Assembly: GCF_011762045.1 (NCBI RefSeq)
Contig: NZ_JAASQS010000001.1
Span: 211,868 to 275,867, forward strand
Length of the DNA: 64,000 nucleotides
Reading direction: 5' to 3'
Source: Rhizomicrobium electricum
GTDB lineage: Bacteria; Pseudomonadota; Alphaproteobacteria; Micropepsales; Micropepsaceae
Part shown: piece by piece, positions 61,669 to 64,000 of the stretch
Position numbering within the stretch: position 1 is the first letter of the stretch
Layout of the letters: each line of letters opens with the position of its first letter
The notes under the pieces: model-generated
Database searches by the model: none
What the model was told of the DNA's origin: nothing
Seen by the model: only the letters and a program-made list of their open reading frames with translations
Made by a program: the position numbers and the translations under genes

Positions 61669-61737
61669 GTCACTCGCCCCGACCTGATGCGACGGTTAGA
61701 GTATGGGTCTTGTTCCCCGTCAAGCAGGAGCCTGCGA

Positions 61738-62649
61738 TTGAGATTCCCCAACGTCTGGATTTTTGCGTTCCTGATGCAAGGCGCGGCGGCCGCCACGTTG
61801 ACCGTAGGTCCGGGACAACCCTATGCGCTGCCCAGCCAAGCCATTGCCGCGGCAAAACCCGGCGATACGATCCATATCCTGCCCGGCACCTATCGCGACT
61901 GCGCGGCGTGGCGCACCGATAATCTCACCATCGAAGGCGAGGACGGCGCCGTTCTCAGCGAAGCGATCTGCCAAGGCGCCGGGATTCTGGTGGTCAACGC
62001 CCCGCGCGCCACCTTGCGCGGATTGACGTTCGAGGGCGCTTCGATCCCGGAAGGCAATGGATCGGGCGTGCGCGCCAACGGGCTATTCCTGACCGTCGAC
62101 CGCTGCACCTTCCGCAACAACCAGGACGGCATACTCGCCGCCAACAATCCCGACGCGACGCTTCTGGTACGCCGCTCCACGTTCGACGGCAACGGCGCCT
62201 GCCTGCCCGACAAAGGCTGCGCGCATGGCATTTACGCGGGTTTCGTCAACCTTTTCCGGGTGGAGAACTCGCGCTTCGTCAACACGCAGGTCGGTCATCA
62301 CATCAAATCGCGCGCCCGGCGGACGGAGATCATCGGCAACACGATTGAGGACGGCCCGCGCGGGACTTCGAGCTATCTCGTCGATCTGCCCAACGGCGGC
62401 AGCCTGACCATGACCGGAAACACGCTGGAAAAGAGCGCGCGCAGCCAGAACCCGACCGCGGCCGTGTCGATCGGCGAAGAAGGCGGCAAGCGGAAGCCGG
62501 GTGAAATCGTCATCTCGGGAAATACGTTCGTCAATCACGGCCGGCCGACCGTGTTCGTGCACAACGCCGGCAAAGATAGCGCCCGCCTGTCCGACAATGC
62601 GATCAAGGGACCGGTTCGTGCGCTCAATGGCCTCGGTTCGGCCGACTAG
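61738..62649 (+). CDS. Exported right-handed parallel beta-helix protein
   Basis: 303 residues from TTG 61738, chosen because AGGAG lies seven bases upstream and the signal peptide then begins LRFPNVWIFAFLMQGAAAA. The body repeats strand patterns of about 22 residues (LTIEGEDGAVLSEAI, ATLRGLTFEGASIP, LTVDRCTFRNNQDGILAAN, FRVENSRFVNTQVGHHIKS), as in NosD/pectate-lyase-like beta-helices. Such folds include epimerases, lyases and acetylases of polysaccharides. Catalytic residues cannot be named. Confidence 0.75.
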   Translation: MRFPNVWIFAFLMQGAAAATLTVGPGQPYALPSQAIAAAKPGDTIHILPGTYRDCAAWRTDNLTIEGEDGAVLSEAICQGAGILVVNAPRATLRGLTFEGASIPEGNGSGVRANGLFLTVDRCTFRNNQDGILAANNPDATLLVRRSTFDGNGACLPDKGCAHGIYAGFVNLFRVENSRFVNTQVGHHIKSRARRTEIIGNTIEDGPRGTSSYLVDLPNGGSLTMTGNTLEKSARSQNPTAAVSIGEEGGKRKPGEIVISGNTFVNHGRPTVFVHNAGKDSARLSDNAIKGPVRALNGLGSAD

Positions 62650-62842
62650 CGCTGCCCGCCTTGCGCATCGCGTCTTCGCGCGTCCAGCGCCGTGACGCCT
62701 TGGGCTTTTCCGCTTCGGGCAACGGCATTGCCAAGAGCCCGGTGGTCGGCTCGTTTTCGGGACGCCCGTCGTTTTCCTTGAACCAGTTGAGCACGACGAA
62801 GATCGCGATGATCGATGCCAAAAAGAAAAAACCGCCGATCAT
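62624..62842 (-). CDS. 72-residue single-helix membrane protein
   Basis: One N-terminal membrane helix (GGFFFLASIIAIFVVLNWF), then a charged tail (RRWTREDAMRKAG). Start ATG overlaps the glycosyltransferase stop (ATGA), so it is co-translated with it. The 3' end overlaps the convergent beta-helix gene by 26 bases. Family unknown. Confidence 0.65.
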   Translation of the reverse strand: MIGGFFFLASIIAIFVVLNWFKENDGRPENEPTTGLLAMPLPEAEKPKASRRWTREDAMRKAGSASRPNRGH

Positions 62843-63924
62843 GCCGTTCCTCCGTACAAGGCGTCGTAAGCCGCCACCATACGATCTTCGCCGTAATCGC
62901 GGCAGGCTTTGGTGCGATTGGCGGCGCCGATTTGGGACGCGGCGGCAGGATCGGACAACAGCCGGAAAAGCCCTGCCGCTAGTGCACTGGCATCACGCTG
63001 CGTAACGTAAGGCCCGTTCTCGGCGGAAACCATGCCCGTGACATCGCCGACATCGGTCGAAACCACCGGCAAACCGGCCGCCATCGCTTCCAGTACGGCC
63101 GTCGGCATCTGCTCGGTGTCGGATGACAGGGCCAGAACCGACAAGGCCGCATAGATCTTTTCGGTCTCGCGGATGTGTCCCGCAAAGCGGACATCGGAAC
63201 CGAGCCCCAAGGCGGCAGCATGCGCTTCCAGATGCGCCCGTTCGGGCCCGTCGCCCGCGATCAACAACCGGCAGGGCATTTGCGCCCGTACGATCCGGAA
63301 GGCATCCAGCAGCCGGACGATATTTTTCTCCGGACGCAACGCCGCAACCGTACCGACGACCGGCCCCTCACCCTCCCAGCGGTAAGGTTCGATATCGGAT
63401 GCTCCGAAGCGGGCGCAATCGACGCCGTTGGGCACATAGCGCAGCACCGACGGCTTGAGGCGCCAGACGTCCTTCGCGAGCGCATACAGCGTATGGGACG
63501 GCAGCACGACGGTGCTTCGCGACAACACGTACCGGCGCGTCAGCACACGGCGGGGCAATTGCCCGTTCGCTTCTTCCGGTCCAAAGCCGTCCTCGATGTG
63601 AACGTGTCCGGTCAAGCGCGGCCAATTGGCCATGGCGCACTCGATGCTGCCCCAGTTGTGGGTGACGAGCCGGTGCGGCCGCACGCCGGCCAGAAACGCA
63701 CGAAAACGCCGCCAATTGCCGAGCGTGTCGCGCGGGCGCAGATCCAGCTTCGCAAAACGGATATCGAGACCGGGCTCGAGCCGCTCGCGGCAGTCCTCAC
63801 GCCCGTCCATCGCGACCACGACGTGCCGGAAGCGGCGGCCGAGACGGTTGGCGACGACCGCGAACCGCGCTTGCGATCCGCCGACGGCAAAGGTCGGGAA
63901 AACGTGCAGAAGTGTGGGGCTCAT
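62839..63924 (-). CDS. GT4-family glycosyltransferase
   Basis: 361 residues. LLHVFPTFAVGGSQARFAVVAN (shortened), HVHIEDGFGPEEANGQ, YVPNGVDCARFG, VGTVAALRPEKNIVRLLDAF, LLIAGDGPERAHLE and LSSDTEQMPTAVLEAMAAGLPVV are the usual GT4 motifs. It probably adds a sugar in the locus pathway. A co-directional reading frame ends nine bases upstream. Confidence 0.9.
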   Translation of the reverse strand: MSPTLLHVFPTFAVGGSQARFAVVANRLGRRFRHVVVAMDGREDCRERLEPGLDIRFAKLDLRPRDTLGNWRRFRAFLAGVRPHRLVTHNWGSIECAMANWPRLTGHVHIEDGFGPEEANGQLPRRVLTRRYVLSRSTVVLPSHTLYALAKDVWRLKPSVLRYVPNGVDCARFGASDIEPYRWEGEGPVVGTVAALRPEKNIVRLLDAFRIVRAQMPCRLLIAGDGPERAHLEAHAAALGLGSDVRFAGHIRETEKIYAALSVLALSSDTEQMPTAVLEAMAAGLPVVSTDVGDVTGMVSAENGPYVTQRDASALAAGLFRLLSDPAAASQIGAANRTKACRDYGEDRMVAAYDALYGGTA

Positions 63925-63933
63925 GAACCGGTG

Positions 63934-64000
63934 CTAGCGCTGACGCAGCGCGAAGGCCTTCCCGGTGCCGACGGCCTCGTGACGCGTTCCGTCGGGCGCC
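63934..64000 (-). CDS. C-terminal end of an unidentified gene (cut by window edge)
   Basis: On the minus strand one frame is open from the window edge to a TAG at 63934-63936, ending GTGKAFALRQR. It lies just upstream of the GT4 start with a nine-base gap, fitting an operon partner. Too short to identify. Confidence 0.4.
   Translation of the reverse strand, partial: APDGTRHEAVGTGKAFALRQR

Overview
The window looks like chromosome of a GC-rich alphaproteobacterium. The clues are an hsp20-DUF1150 pair, the kdsD-lptC-lptA-lptB-rpoN-ptsN order, a RpoH-type heat-shock promoter, and many GTG/TTG starts. The exact genus is not resolvable from sequence reading alone; a Rhizomicrobium/Micropepsaceae-like relative is only a guess. 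No rRNA, tRNA, CRISPR array or insertion sequence was seen.

Region 1 (1-7466) is mixed housekeeping and accessory DNA. It holds a 142-bp tandem repeat array cut by the window edge, a GIY-YIG mini-protein, a DUF1287 exported protein and a degenerate DUF559 protein. These are followed by a GMC flavoprotein with a Tat-signal partner, a fused PabB-PabC, a heat-shock operon (hsp20 and DUF1150) with promoter and terminator, and an acyl-ACP thioesterase.

Region 2 (7463-13035) is the most unusual part. It carries three tandem copies of a two-gene cassette, all on the minus strand: an exported helical-repeat (TPR-like) protein followed by an exported aspartyl protease built from two retropepsin-like halves, each with its own DTG motif. 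The two junctions between copies still carry decayed copies of the 3' end of the neighbouring UPF0182 gene, so the duplication history can be read directly.

Region 3 (13035-23402) is a minus-strand block: UPF0182 membrane protein, degenerate EAL-like protein, then kdsD, lptC, lptA, lptB, rpoN and ptsN (LPS transport, sigma-54, PTS-Ntr), and RNase D upstream.

Region 4 (23611-64000) is a nearly complete exosortase A (XrtA/EpsH)-associated exopolysaccharide locus. A probable PEP-CTERM substrate sits at its edge. A seven-gene minus-strand operon follows (chain-length factor, tyrosine autokinase, ATPase, polysaccharide deacetylase, glycosyltransferase, XrtA-EpsI, amidotransferase). Next come a flippase, a FemAB-like protein, an outer-membrane beta-barrel, Wza-like export lipoprotein, the initiating sugar transferase, glycosyltransferases and a GDP-mannose 6-dehydrogenase. 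The PrsK-PrsR-PrsT regulatory/TPR operon is followed by an O-antigen-ligase-like protein, further GT2/GT4 enzymes, acyltransferase-fold proteins and several exported carbohydrate-active-looking proteins (PcRGLX-like, parallel beta-helix).

A working model is that PrsK/PrsR, acting with the sigma-54 encoded in the same window, control synthesis of a uronate-containing exopolysaccharide made by the Wzx/Wzy-type machinery, while XrtA sorts PEP-CTERM proteins to the envelope. Nine of the ten convergent gene pairs in the window overlap at their 3' ends, which leaves almost no room for intrinsic terminators.
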